In this document: positions 1-12,900 of the stretch, one piece after another
Layout of the letters: every line of letters starts with the position of its first letter
Position numbering within the stretch: position 1 is the first letter of the stretch
DNA from: Paragordius varius
Taxonomy: Eukaryota > Nematomorpha
DNA length: 64,000 nt
Assembly (NCBI GenBank): GCA_964247055.1
Contig: OZ176054.1
Span: forward strand, 3,782,001-3,846,000
Reading direction: 5' to 3'
Notes under the pieces: generated by a model
What the model was told of the DNA's origin: nothing
Seen by the model: only the letters and a program-made list of their open reading frames with translations
The model's database searches: none
Program-made: the position numbers and the translations under genes

Positions 1-1102
1 TTATACATATTGATAGACAAATGAATCAAAATTCCCATGGTGCTTTTGGTTTTGGGTGCTAGAAGTGATATAAAAAAGTTATTACCACTTTTGTGCTAAC
101 TACTCCATATCAGAAAATAACGGATTTTCTTAGATTTTAATAAAATTTGGGTGGAAGCTATATGCCTTATTTAAAAAATATCCCTATATATCATTACCTT
201 AATGTAAAAAGCAAAACAATAATTATATAAAATTACGATTTTAGATATGGGCTCCGTATCAATTTTTTTAAACCCGACTAAAATGGGCAAGTTTTCTTAA
301 ACTAAAGGCACAAAATGCCATTGCGCGATGAAAATTTTAAATATATGCTAAATTTTCACAAAAAAAGAGTACTTTCCGAAAAATTGGATTTGATTTATAA
401 CAAACTTTTTGTGAAGCGAGATTTAATGTATTTTGAAGCATGGTGGATACGGTAAAATCACTTCGAAACGTTATTAAAACACTTTTTTCAATATAATTCA
501 ATGATGCTTGATAGTTTATAGATACTGTGCTGTTAAAATATGAATGTATTTAAAAAAATGCCGCATTTTTAGCTTTTACCAAAAATTTATTTAGTATAAT
601 GTGGGCTAGTTCTTATTTAACATGAAACAATTATCTTTAATGGGTAATAACATTTTTAAATGAATTGCAAGGCACAAAACCATAAGCTACCTTAAAACTT
701 TAGTACATTTATTTTATCTATAAGAATATATATTTCTTTTCATTTTTTGTGTTCACTGTGTTATACCTATACATAAAAATTAAATTACTATGTATTAAAT
801 GTTAAACATATTATTTAAATTCTAAACGTGTTAATTTTGAAAGCGGTCCATTTAAACCATTCGATCAGACTCAACTTTTGCAGCCAGTTTTAATATTCAA
901 AGGAACACAGACATTATCTAAAACATTCTGTTAATACATTAAGACAAAATTCCAATTGTTTAACTTAAAACTAATAATACGATTATATGTTTTTACCACT
1001 TAAATTAGATAAATTCAAAACAAAAAGCATAATTACAGAATGAAATAACTGAAGATCCTAGATAATTAAAAATTCATGAAGCATATTTTCCAATATTTAA
1101 TG
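1..1102. other. AT-rich spacer with dispersed repeat fragment
   Basis: No gene is visible downstream of the glycosyltransferase gene. Roughly the first 700 bases resemble 20600-21290 (both have a GGTGCTTTTGGTTTTGG start and a TATATGC..., GAAGCATGG... order of blocks) and partly 4630-4810. This suggests a dispersed repeat, but its ends are not defined here. Confidence 0.4.
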
Positions 1103-2626
1103 TCACATACCATTTACAAAGGCAAAGGGATCTTCACTGACCCATTTCTCCAGGGAATGAGATGTGAATTCAACCGTGTGATCTAATGTGATCATAAGAG
1201 TACCGGCAATACGTGCCAATTTACCCGTTACATGGGCATCATCGATGTAAAAGTAGGGCTGTGTAAAATAAGCTTTATACAATTTAAAGGCCACAGGCGG
1301 TGTTAGAATAATGGACCAACCTGAACAATACGGTTCATAAAATTTGCTGGGATACTGTTCTACCGTAGTAAACCATTTGGAATCGCTAGATCGAAAGACT
1401 TCCGTGTTAATTTTCATGGGACACATTATGATATCACGTAAATGGGAGGGATTCGGACCAAACAAGCTAATGTATTCCTTAATCAGATCAGAATCCGTAT
1501 TTAACATGTGATATTTTAATGGATCACAGGTATTGTTAATTGTGAGTGATGAATTACTTGTATTCCTATCATAACGAGTATTTACTATGGCGGCGGTGCT
1601 ATTGTTAGCAGCCTCTTCCTCTAGTTTAAGAAATTTACTTAAATGATCTCCATACATGATATACGGAAATTGTGTTATAGGCCAAACTTGAGTTTGGTTA
1701 TAGGTGTAAGGAAATATCTGAGAAGGGGGTCGCAATTCATCAATTTTATTCCGCAGGAAATCTCCATACCTATTTTTAAAGTTTGTTAAGGATGTAATCA
1801 CTTGAAATATATCAACGTATATGTCATCATCCATTTTTAGGATGAATTCTGCATGTGGGCAATAATGTGAAATCCATTTGTAACCCATAGCCATTTTATA
1901 TGTCAGATTATTATACGCATCGTGGAAAGAAAATTGTACAATATCATTGTATATCAAACTTTCATTTGCAATGTGTGATTGTACTGATGTATCATTAGTC
2001 GATCCAAGGATAAACACTAAACGTAAATTGAGATTAAAATAATTTCGGACTGAACCCCACGTTTCTCGAATCGAGTCCCGCAAATCATAATGTTTAGGTG
2101 CTGTATGTATCATTGAAATAATGAAAACATTTGTCGGTATGGAGCCTATGTAGTCCCTTGCAATATTGTTCGAAGTGGGGTCGAAAGTCGTTGACGCATT
2201 GTTAACTGTTGTGTAACACATACTTTTAGGATTGATAATGTAATCAAAATCTTGAGGTAGGGTAGATATATTGACGGATTTATCGATAAAAACACCATTG
2301 TATAGCGTATAATTTTGTTTAAACTGTTCGACACATATATCGCCAAAATCAGCTTGGGTCGCAAACATCGTTTCATCCCCAGCAAAATAACTCAAATTAT
2401 AATATTTGTTTGAGGCTAGGGCTTGTTTTACACTATCACTGATTTTATTTATGGAGTTGGCGAATATTTCAAATGATGAATGCGATATATCAGATGTATC
2501 GGTTAAAACAATGGGCTTATTAAATGAAATGGGAATTTTGTGAAATGTATTGTATGTAATAAATACTACCAAACCAAAAAATAGGGGATATAAATAATAT
2601 TTTCGCATCATATTTTTTGAAAACAT
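1103..2626 (-). CDS. beta-1,3-glycosyltransferase (GT31, beta3GalT-like), single exon
   Basis: An intronless 507-residue type II membrane protein that should transfer galactose or GlcNAc in beta-1,3 linkage to glycan acceptors in the Golgi lumen. A short cytoplasmic tail is followed by a membrane anchor at about residues 10-27. The GT31 motifs occur in order: RDSIRETWG (183-191), FILGST (205-210), the metal-binding DDD (266-268, in KMDDDIYVD), PYCSGW (about 431-436) and the acidic IDDAHVTG (461-468). The stretch between DDD and YCSG is about 165 residues, longer than I remember for animal beta3GalTs, and is rich in Asn, Thr and Ser with several N-glycosylation sequons. That makes the exact donor and acceptor unpredictable. 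The start is the first Met before the anchor, and an upstream start is unlikely given the short tail. The family call is firm but the subfamily is open. Confidence 0.9.
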   Translation of the reverse strand: MFSKNMMRKYYLYPLFFGLVVFITYNTFHKIPISFNKPIVLTDTSDISHSSFEIFANSINKISDSVKQALASNKYYNLSYFAGDETMFATQADFGDICVEQFKQNYTLYNGVFIDKSVNISTLPQDFDYIINPKSMCYTTVNNASTTFDPTSNNIARDYIGSIPTNVFIISMIHTAPKHYDLRDSIRETWGSVRNYFNLNLRLVFILGSTNDTSVQSHIANESLIYNDIVQFSFHDAYNNLTYKMAMGYKWISHYCPHAEFILKMDDDIYVDIFQVITSLTNFKNRYGDFLRNKIDELRPPSQIFPYTYNQTQVWPITQFPYIMYGDHLSKFLKLEEEAANNSTAAIVNTRYDRNTSNSSLTINNTCDPLKYHMLNTDSDLIKEYISLFGPNPSHLRDIIMCPMKINTEVFRSSDSKWFTTVEQYPSKFYEPYCSGWSIILTPPVAFKLYKAYFTQPYFYIDDAHVTGKLARIAGTLMITLDHTVEFTSHSLEKWVSEDPFAFVNGM

Positions 2627-3590
2627 AACAATACTGCTTATATTTTAAACGAAAAATCCCGTTTATAGATTTATACCTGTTTTATACCGTTTATTCAAAC
2701 AAAGGTCAGTTGTGGGGGGCTTTTATGGCTTCATATTTAATATATACACCAAATTGATCAAATATTTGTGACCAAGGTTGCGACCCATTTCTTATACCAA
2801 ATTTACCTTGCTAATACAAGAAGTATCAACATTGATAATGGTAACACCTAACAAAGTATGTTAATCAAATATTATAATTTTTAAACTTTGAAATTCTTTC
2901 AGCTTAAATACTTTGCATAAATATAAATGTAGTAAGTTCATATTCAATTTAACAATAATAACATGCAGATGTAAATTTTAAACACGGGCATATTTAAGTT
3001 GTAACCGTCTCAAGTAATATTTTATTTTAGCCTACAAAATATATTTTGAAAAATATTTTAAAAGGTATAAATATATATTATAAAATAATAATTTATTGAA
3101 AACTTTGTTAAAAAATCAATTGCGTGTTAGCGGGGTTAAAAAAATCATTAATTATTTGATTTTTGTTAATATATATATATATATATATATAATTAAATTA
3201 TTTTGTGTCGGCGCTGAAAGCCTCTATTAGGGTAAAAAAACTTGATAGTAGTATTTTTAACAGGCATAGTTTAATAAAAATTTTAACAAATGATTAGCGA
3301 ATTAATGAAAAAATATGTTTTTCAAACCTATTGAATATTATTTATTTTTTATATTTGTTTTCGTTTGTATAACACAAAAACAGGTTGTTTTTTTCGAATA
3401 CTATCTCCTATTATTTACACACCAAATATATTTTATTTTTCAAAAATGTTATTGTCAAACTTAATTATTGGATAAAAAATGTTGTAATTTTTTTCTACAG
3501 TCGAAAATTTAATCCTTTTAATCAAATTAGGTGACTTTTAATTATTTCATTTATAAAAATATATAAGCACTCCCCATTTATATACAGTAA
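2627..3590. other. non-coding AT-rich spacer upstream of the glycosyltransferase
   Basis: This should hold the promoter of the minus-strand glycosyltransferase. I see no coding exon. A pure TA microsatellite lies at about 3170-3190. Confidence 0.5.
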
Positions 3591-5001
3591 CACTCCATTA
3601 TATTTTGTGGTAGTTTATTATCCCAGAGTTATCATTTGAAATTGAATATCTTAAAAAGTATTTAAAATATTAAGACGAATTTAAAAATATGCTTTCTTTA
3701 GTCTTTAAGGCACATTATACAATTTTTTAAATTTAAAATTGTAAAAAAATTATCATCTCAAACTTTTTTTCCGCAATTTTTTCAAATTTTTTTAAATCGC
3801 TAATGCAGCGGCCAAATAAATGTATATTATGGTTGGAAAATGTAAATTAACTTCAAAAAGCTACAGGCTACGTTTTACAAAAAAACTTGATATATTTTCA
3901 TTTAGATATCAACTGTTCATTTCAATTGTGTTTTGGAGCTGTCCTAATTTTAGGCTGTAGAAGCCACAAAACTGTTAATAATATTATGTGACCAGATAGG
4001 CTGTTTTTCGCAGTACAGTACTGGATTTTCAGAAAAAACTGCGACTCTACTCCGCCCACTTTTGTAATGCTTTTTTAAAAAAAAATAATTAATTATGAAT
4101 ATGTATTAATTACCTATTATTCATTTAAAATTTTTTATTAGAATTTGATATAGTACCCTCTGTAAGAATAACTTCATAATTTGTAAAGAAATGGTTCATT
4201 TTGAGGTAAACTAAGATTGGCCTATTTTAAATTGGTTAATATTTTATTTTCTGCTCGAATCATACATAAAATTGGATTTTGGATCGCCGCTTGTGATTGC
4301 AGCCTTTCGCGCAATGGCGAAACCATAAATCTCGGACTCCACCGTAAGATTCAGGCTAATGGCTCTTTCACTCAGGGCTTCCGCAAAAGGAAATGCCTCA
4401 GAATTTAAAATTAACAAAATTAATTTATGATATTATAATAAATGTGATCAGGTTTAGAAAGTTCATTTTTTTAAACTTATCAAACGGAAAATTATATAAA
4501 TTGTTATTCCCGTATATTTAAAATTTATTATATATGGCATATGATTTCGTTACGTTTTCTATAACTCAGGGGGGGGGGGTGTGATATTTAATTTTTTTTC
4601 CTAAACTTTAATTTTATAAGTATTCTATTTTTTGCATAAACAAATTTGAAATAGAAGCGTACTTGAAACTATTTTGAAGCATGAGAAACGATAACGTTGT
4701 ACGATGTAATAAAACCCTTTTTCTAAATAACTCGATGATGTTGAACAATACTATAGGTTGAGAATTTTAATATAAAGATTTGTTTGCTTGCATATTTTGG
4801 TGAATTTTTGTAAAAAAACACATTTTTTATTTAACATAAATTAGAAAACGAGAGAATATTTTAAAATCTAATAAATGTATAGCATTATCGAATTATATAT
4901 ATAAGTGTTATACCATCTTAACCGTTTATATCGTTTCCATGATACTGAAATTATTATGAAGTACGCTTCAATAAAGTTTTGCTAAAATATGCATTTTTTA
5001 A

Positions 5002-5653
5002 ATATACCATTTGCAATCCAAGAGTGTCCTTGAACACTTCAAGTTTGTCCTTGAACATTTCAAGTTGATCCTTGAACACTTCAAGTTGGTCCTTGAACAC
5101 TTCAAGTTGGTCTTTGAACATTTCAAGTTGGTCCTTGAACACTTTTGGTCCTTTGACTTTTTTGTTTTGTTTTTAACTTTTATTGATCAAATTGTAAATA
5201 ATTCATCTATTTTATTTTTTTATAATTTTCTATTATTTAACATAAATTTTAAATCGATATCAACTTTTAATCTTTGAGAAACCGTTTATTATTATTAATT
5301 TCTTAAAATAATTTTGGATATTTATAAGATTTTAACACGAAATAAAAAATATATATAAGTTTTCTAGGTTATTTATTACAATTTTTCATTAAAAACATTT
5401 AAAGGTAATATAATTTTGTTAAATTGAGAAAAAAATAGTTGGAAACAAAAAAATGGTTTTTCAATAAAAAATTTTATTTTTAAATTAATAAATATATAAT
5501 AAATAAAGAAAATTTGGTTAATAAATAAAAAAATAAAAAAATAAATGCAAAAATTATGGTTAAATTAAATCTTAAAAATTTTATGGACCAACTTGAAATG
5601 TTCAAGGACAACTTGAACTGTTCAAGGACACTCTTGAAGTGCAAATGGTATAT
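5002..5653. mobile_element. foldback element 1 with 21-bp tandem-repeat arms
   Basis: The left arm (about 5003-5145) is a run of about six 21-bp units of the type CTTGAACACTTCAAGTTGGT. The right arm (about 5585-5652) holds the same units inverted. The outer ends read ATATACCATTTGCA on both sides. The interior (TTTGACTTTTTTGTTTTG onward) is shared with the copy at 40460-41108. There is no transposase, so it is non-autonomous. Open frames across the arms are artefacts of the repeat. Confidence 0.75.
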
Positions 5654-5978
5654 ATTTACTGATATCAAAATTTAGCATATATTTAAAATGATTGCACAAT
5701 GTAGAATTTTAGCGTTTTCTTTAAGAGAACAGTCCATTTTAAAAGAGCCAAAAAAATTGTTTCAGAGCCCACAACTAACAATTTAAAATTTTTGAAAATA
5801 TTGTTTTGATTTTTTTATGTGGTTTATGTTGTATGCGATATTTTTTGAAATAATGCATTTTGTTTTCACCAAAATATATATATTTAAAATAATTGAGCAC
5901 TTTTGCAATTTTATACGGAGCACCTACCATAAAAGTCTAAATAACTTTCTTTAATAACTCGTAAAGGTTAAAACTAAA

Positions 5979-8044
5979 GTGACCAGATAGGCTGTTTTTC
6001 GCAGTACAGTACTGAGTTTTCGAAAAAAAAACGCGCCTGTACTGCCCTGACTTTTGTACTGCTTTTTTAAAATTTTTTTTTTATAAATATGTTTTAATTA
6101 CCATTTATTTATACAAGTTTTGTTTGTAGAATTCGATAGAGTACCCTTAGTTAAATAAATAAATGGTTTTTTTAACTGTAAAAAACTATGGCCTTAAATT
6201 TTAATATTTTATTTTCTGCTCTAATTATACATGGAGTTGGGTTTTGGACCGGTCAAATCGCTTATGAATGCAGCCATTCGCGAACGAAACTATTAAAAAC
6301 TATTAATATCAGACTCCAGATTTAGGCCAACCTTTCACCCAGGGCTTCAGCAAAAGCGACCTCAAAATAAACAAATAATAATTAATATTTCAGTAATTTT
6401 ATCTTTTGAAAATTCATCTCGTTTCATATAAGTTTCAGCTAAATTAAATTCATTTGAGTTTACTTTAATTATAATTATCAAACGGAAAATTTTTATATTT
6501 CCGCAACATATTTTTCGATATAACCTTTTTTCTAGGAATAAAACAACTTTTTTATGTTTTGGGTGGGAGGTATGCTCCTTAATTTTTTGCTTCATTAAAC
6601 TTTAATTTTTAGCCAGTCATTTCATTCTTTTGTGCATAAACAAATTTATAGACCTATTTTAATTTTGGCACACACACATATTCATAATAATTTTTTTATT
6701 AATTCCATTTTAATTTTCTTTTCCGTGCCTTTCCCTATAAACAAAATATGGACTACGGAAAACAACTCACAATAACTTTGAAAGCAAAATAGTCAAAAAT
6801 ACAGAAGAAAATTGAGCTTTTTTAGAAAAAATTTCGCAAAACCATAAATTATTGGGACAAATACATAAATCTGAAAAATATATATAATTTATTATTTTTA
6901 GATATTATTACTATTATAAAATAGTTATTTAGTAGTAATTATGTCACGTCATATATCATTGCTTGGGTAGACTCAGAACTATTTGAATTATTTTGAATTT
7001 TACACTGTAGCAAAGTCGGCATTTGAATAATTTTTTATCCATTCACCTATCTTTTTTATCAACGCATAGTTTTACCTGCTGTCAAATAGTCATTTTTTCT
7101 AAAAAGCTATGGAACAGAACTTTCATAAGATCGTGTATGAATGATTTTATCTGCACGGCAACATTTTATAAAAACCAGATATATTGTTTCCCCCTATTTT
7201 TATTTTCATATATTGGTAATTATATTGTTTTTGATAATTAGCATTTTTTAAAACAAACATACCATTATAATCTATGTATTTATAAAAATGCAAAGTAGTG
7301 GCTTGGTGATCTATTTCCGGAATAGACCCATTCAAATTCAAATGTCGAAAAAATTTAATCATTAATGAATGCCCCGACAATAGCTTCGCCCTTTTTTTTG
7401 AATTAGGCCCCCAGTTCGTGCCTACCCCGTCTAAAAAACGGTTTTTTTGAAAACAGAAGTCCACAAAAATCGTGTATTTGAGAGAATTTACTGGAAAACG
7501 TGTTGGACCATTCAATTTCAAATATGATTTTTGTATATTTATATTCGATTGCACCGAACATAATCCGCTCGCTTTTTTAACTAAGGCCCTCTTTTTACCC
7601 GCTCCTCGCGTAAAATGCCATTTTACCAAAAAATTCAAATTGTTAGAATCTATTTTTCGCCCGAGTAAACAATATATTAGTATGAATGCACCGCTTTGAA
7701 ATTCCTATGAGATCTAGCTAATATATAATGTTTCGAAATAATCCACATATGTGGATCATTTTATTGTCCCTTTTTTCAAATACCCACCAGTCCGAAGAAC
7801 TTCCTCGGGCTGCGTAGCAGCACGAGATTTACGCTAGTATTATTATATATCCATATATATAACATATGATATAATTATATGTACATACATTATTAAATTT
7901 TTAATAAATTTATTGTTGGATATTTTAATTGTTACTAATGAGCTTATAAATAGTAACGAACAATATCATTTAATATAACGGTTTAAAAATAGGCAAAGTA
8001 TGTTTTAATTTTGTACTGCGCCAGGGTTCTAAATATCTGGTCAC
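5979..8044 (+). mobile_element. terminal-inverted-repeat element, inner copy
   Basis: It starts GTGACCAGATAGGCTGTTTT at 5979 and ends ATATCTGGTCAC at 8044, with the same ends as the outer element and the fragment at 36912-37348. Left-end sequence (GCAGTACAGTACTG) matches the other copies closely. It has been invaded by the Helitron at 7271-7837. Remaining coding potential is broken and I could not assign a superfamily. Confidence 0.6.
7271..7837 (+). mobile_element. non-autonomous Helitron, copy A
   Basis: The 5' end is TCTATGTATTTATAAAAATG and the 3' end is CACGAGATTTACGCTAG. The element sits between A and T as Helitrons do, and a GC-rich partly palindromic stretch lies just before the 3' end. 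It is 567 bp and carries no helicase. A second copy (598 bp, opposite strand) lies at 42942-43539. A 163-codon minus-strand open frame here is not conserved as a protein between the two copies. Confidence 0.8.
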
Positions 8045-8369
8045 ATTAGTTAAAACCAAAAGTACCATGATAATCCTGATATTTTCCTATCCGAACAAAT
8101 ATATTCATCAGGATATTATTTTGTAGAAACTGTGTAAAATACCACACCGTTGGTGTAAAAACAGGCAAAGTATGTTTTGTACTGCGAAAGTTCAAAATAT
8201 CTGGTCATATTATAATAATATAAGCTTTTTTAATACATGAGAACAATGTTTGATAATTTTTAACTAAAATAACTTTCAAAACTGTAATTGATTCGCAAAA
8301 TTGAGCTCTGGGATATAAAACTTTCCCAAAATGTAAACTAGGACAAAAAGGTGAGACGGTAATGAAGTG

Positions 8370-9986
8370 TTAATATCAATTTGTACACTACTTTACAAAA
8401 TAACTTAAAATGTTTGGCGGCAAAAAAGCTAGAAATGAGGTTTTTTGCTTTACATTTGTTTTAACTAGAATACCCATAAAAGGCTGAAAAATGCATATTT
8501 TAAATTTAGTTTAACATAATTGATAAATTACACTTGACAACGAATTTTTCTGCTACTCAAGTTTTTTGCATTTTCTGATATTTGCTCACATTTTAACAGT
8601 AAATCTGAAATAAATTTTATAATTTTACCTAAGAATTTTATATAATTTGATTTTTTATGATTATGCGCCTTCTTTATCAAAATTTCACTAAAAAATGTTT
8701 TTCTTTGGATACAACAAATGCCCATTTGATATATCATTCAAAAGACTAATGAAAACTCTATAAAATGCATACTAACATGTTTTGCATCGATAGTTAATAT
8801 TGGACATAGGAAGCGACAAACCCGCGAAGCGAGATCGATTTTCTTATTAATACATTTTTAAAACTAATCGATGAAAATAATTCAAACGTTGTGTAGATGG
8901 CAATGAATGTCTAAAAAAGATAACACCAGAAAGATTTTTTGATTAAAACACTCATCTATTGCTTTTATGTCATTCAAACAGCCATTGTTTAATTTTTTGT
9001 TTCTTAAAAATTACCATCATATCAATAATAAATATTTCCTCTAGAAGGCATATAATTTCAAAGATCAGAAATATTATTTAAGGTATTCTTGATATTTTAT
9101 AGCGATGGTAATAAATTAAGAGTTATAACTATGCATTATAGTATCCACTAGGTAAAATAATTATGATAATAATAATTTTTATTAAAAAAGCAAACCGAAA
9201 GCTTTTTCAAAGATTTTTTTTAAATTAGACTAGTGTAACACTAATAATTATATTAAAATAATTTATATGATTTGAATTAGTTAGTCTGTAAAAAAATTTG
9301 ACTTAAATGGTTAAAAATTTTGACTATATTAACCCAAATAACTTTCATATCAGATTGATGTAAATGACTAAGTACCTTTCGAAAGATTGAGTTTTTTGCG
9401 CTCTTTCGAATGATATAAAATACATGGCTCTATTTCCAAAACTTTAATTTAAAAATTTAGAGTTTTATGTTAAATCGGAGCCAAAAAATTTTGATAAACC
9501 TTAATTTCAGATATACTATTTATGTACTTTGATGAAATAAATTTTGAATTTACGAGAATGGCACTAAAAGAGTCAAAATTTGTTGTCTTGGGTTATATTA
9601 CATAAACTGTTCAAAAACAAATAATTTTTGTTAATTACTTGAATATCTGGTATTTATTTAAACTTCTCTATTAAATGCGTAAACTTAAAGTTTAAAAAAA
9701 GAATTAAGCATCTTGTGAAATCATTGACTTGCCTAAAGGTGTTTGCAAATACTAGGATGATGGAAAAATGTTTTGAGAGTTATATATTTTACAAAGCAAT
9801 TATTATGCAGGCAAAAAAATGATATTTCAAATATAGATAATGATTATAGAATAATTTATTAAAAAGCTTTGTTCATTTAATAATGATGAGTGACAATATT
9901 ATTCAAATTTTTTTAAAATTTAAGCCAATGACTTTTAAACAAAAATATCTATTTCGGTAAATTATTTATATTTATAATCCCATTGT
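8370..9986. other. non-coding spacer downstream of the micro-exon gene
   Basis: AT-rich sequence with no exon-like frame or terminal-repeat element that I can define. It contains the presumed 3' UTR of the minus-strand micro-exon gene near 9900-9986. Confidence 0.4.
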
Positions 9987-12900
9987 TCAGTTTCCGGCCA
10001 CGAGTTCGTCATCTCTAACACCTAAATAAAAAAGTAAAAGTTAATTATTCATAATTTTAAAAGATTTTATAACTCGGTTAGTTATTAATTTCTCGTCTAT
10101 CAACACATTAAGAGCAGAATACTATGGTACTTTTCTATCTTTAATATAAATTTTATTCTAATTTGGCAATTTAAGTTTTTTAATATGAAATCGCCTTCGT
10201 CTCTTAAATGTTTTAAAATTCTCTTTTCGAACTATAAAAAATCCACATATATATTTTCTTGAAAACACAAATTGGAATATGCTACTTTAAAAAAATATAA
10301 ATATTAATAATTATATTTTTAATGCGATAATATACCATAAAATATATTTTAATTTTTTTAAAAATTTATCAGATTATTTTTAAAACTTCATTACCTTCTG
10401 GGGTAGTTTTGTATCCCAGAGCGATTAAGCCAAATTTAAAAATGTGCTTTCGCTAGTCTTTTAGGCGCATTGGGCAAAAAAAAAATTTTTGATGTAAAAT
10501 TGTAAAATAATCCTCATCTCAAACTTTTTTGCCGCCATTTCTATAGATTTTCGTAAATCGCTAATATAACAGGCAAATAAATGCATATTATGGTTAGATG
10601 ATAATAATTAACTTTAAAAAGCTTACAGGCTACATTTTACCAGCAAAAACATATTATATTTTAAATTTATATCAGCTGTTTAATTGTGTTTTGGAGCTGT
10701 CCCAATTTTAGACTCTAAAAGTCACAAAATTGTAAAAATATTAACTTTTTATCTATACTACATGAAAACAATGTTTGATAATTAAATTTTACCTATAACT
10801 TCAAAAACTGTGGTTTATTTACAAAATTGAGCTCTGGTATATAAAACTTCCCCACAAGATAAACTAGGTCAAAAAAATATATTTTACGCATAAAACCCGA
10901 TTTTGTATAAATTCCTCAATTTTAGAGTTTTTGAAATTTTTGAACCATACTCTTATAAAGTTATGTGTGTATTATTTTTACCCATAAGATTATATTTTAA
11001 ACTTTTAAAAATGACTGCTATATGTTAAAACGATATATATGATTAAAAAATTAAAACACTATGTGCCGTATGTAATCCTGAGAGCAAGGTTTTATATTGC
11101 CAAAAACTCCGCTTTACCTCTATAGTTATTCAATTATGTGTTTTAAAAAAATATTAAAATATTTAAATTACTTCGTTTTTCAATCAATTGCGCTAAATAT
11201 ATTAAATAATTATTATTATTAGAAAAAAAATATATTTTATAAATTAAATTTTTACGTTTAGGCGTAGTTTCATAGGTTAGAATTGTTTCATCTGCATCTT
11301 TAAAAATATATATGTATTAATAATTGTAACTTTTTTATGTGAGTGTCAAATTTATAATATATTTTAACATCGCGTTATGCGCGTATTTACTGAATATTTT
11401 ATGGGACAATTATGTTAGGTCAATACCCTTGCGCATAAAGAGAGACAAGGCCGAAATAACGATTAAAAACGGCAATTTGATTTGGACATAAAGTTTTCTG
11501 TTTATACATCTAATTTTTTATTGCGTTCCCAAAAATCATGGTTAAATGTTTGAAAATGTAATATTTATTTTTTTATGTCGACTCGCTGACTAGGAAGGTA
11601 CCACTTAGCAAAATTTTATTCAGATATAAACTACTGAAGAATATAGAAGTACATATTAGTAAATTCTACACTTCAGTATTAGAGGATTTAATACCTCCAG
11701 TTTGGAAAAATGCTTAAAAGTTTAGCTTGACGATTTAAATAATCATAATTAATCACCATTATTATAATATAATCTATCTACCTCTTTTAACAACTATCTT
11801 TTGCTCTAGATAATAGGAATAAAAAATATTAAGTAATTGAATCGGAAATAATTATAATCCAATATATGTAATTTAGAATAAAGCAAGCTATGAAATATTT
11901 TCTAAATACCTTCATCTTCGCCTAAAACATATAATAATTTAATGAAAAAAAATGTTAATAAATTAACTTTTTTTATTATCAAATCTCTTTGCTGGGAACG
12001 ATCGTTTATATGTGTTGTAAATTTTATATCATTTAATAAAATTTCAAATAATTAGACTCACGTTGTTTAACACAAAAATTTATATTTGAAATATATAGGA
12101 GACATTTATTAATTAAAAAAAAAGTGTCAAAAAGATATTTTGTATATTTTTGTCCATTTTTGCATTTAGAACCCTAATGTCGAAATTTTAAAATTGGATT
12201 AATTAATATTATAGTATGATACCATCTTCATCATCATAATCTTCTATATCATAATCATCTTCACTATTCTCATCCATACGTTTATTTATCCCTAAAAAGC
12301 ATTATAGTTAAACTTTACGATTTTAATTTAATCAGTATTTTATACATAAAAAAATTCTAATTAGTACCCATAGCATAGAGTTATAATTTTTGGAGTTAAA
12401 TACTAGCTTAAGGTTTAACCAGATCGGTATACGATGAAGGTTTGCCCGTTTGGCCATCATAATGAATTAAAATTATATATAATCGAACGGGAATTGTATT
12501 ATTTAACTAACTTATATTTTAATAAATTAAAACCATAATAGTATATTTTATATTAAATGGTGGCATCTATTAATTACCGCTTTTCGAACTTTCTTAAAAA
12601 GATGGTTAAATGTTGGCTTTAATTAAAAATCAAATTAAAAAAATTATATTGAGAAATTTACAAAGTTTCATAGATAATTATTCTAATTATTTGGCTTCTT
12701 ATTTAAATTTTGTAGATTTAAAAAATCTTATGACTTTCGAGGCACATTGTGACAATTAGATGTTTTATAGATATCGTTGTGATTAATTTTATGCAGAAAT
12801 GATTGATCTTTTTATAAAAATTATATGTTTTTGTAGGTTTATATAAACATAAGTCAATTGCAATACTAAATATATGGGTATTATGAATTTTTAATAGGTG

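Larger units (their letters stand above)
3988..8208 (+). mobile_element. terminal-inverted-repeat element, outer copy (GTGACCAGATA ends)
   Basis: It begins GTGACCAGATAGGCTGTTTT and ends AATATCTGGTCAT, about 11 bp of imperfect inverted termini. It interrupts the family-2 MITE. An inner copy of the same family (5979-8044), a foldback element and other repeat sequence lie inside it. Around 4260-4400, minus strand, a short coding-like remnant is shared with 36950-37130 (a FAEAL, ERAISLNLTV type stretch), possibly a transposase tail. A clean target duplication is not obvious because the flanks are AT-rich. Confidence 0.55.
3591..8369 (+). mobile_element. TTAA-type MITE (family 2), split by a 4.2 kb insertion
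   Basis: The left half (3591 to about 3987) starts CACTCCATT and carries the subterminal GGTAGTTTATTATCCCAGAG. The right half (8209-8369) ends with GAGCTCTGGGATATAAAA and AATGAAGTG, followed by TTAA. Together the halves reproduce the uninterrupted copy at 10384-10890. The join falls after CACAAAACTG(T), exactly where the related copy reads through. Termini of the CACTT type beside TTAA suggest a piggyBac-mobilised MITE. Confidence 0.65.

Noticed and set aside
2146-2385. 79-codon frame within the glycosyltransferase
   Set aside because: It is an out-of-frame shadow on the same strand as the conserved GT31 coding sequence.
5003-5652. Regularly spaced repeats resembling a CRISPR array
   Set aside because: The units abut with no unique spacers, occur inverted on both sides of a shared interior, and the genome is eukaryotic.
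7147-7638. 163-codon minus-strand open frame
   Set aside because: It overlaps the Helitron, and the frame is not kept in the second Helitron copy at 42942-43539.
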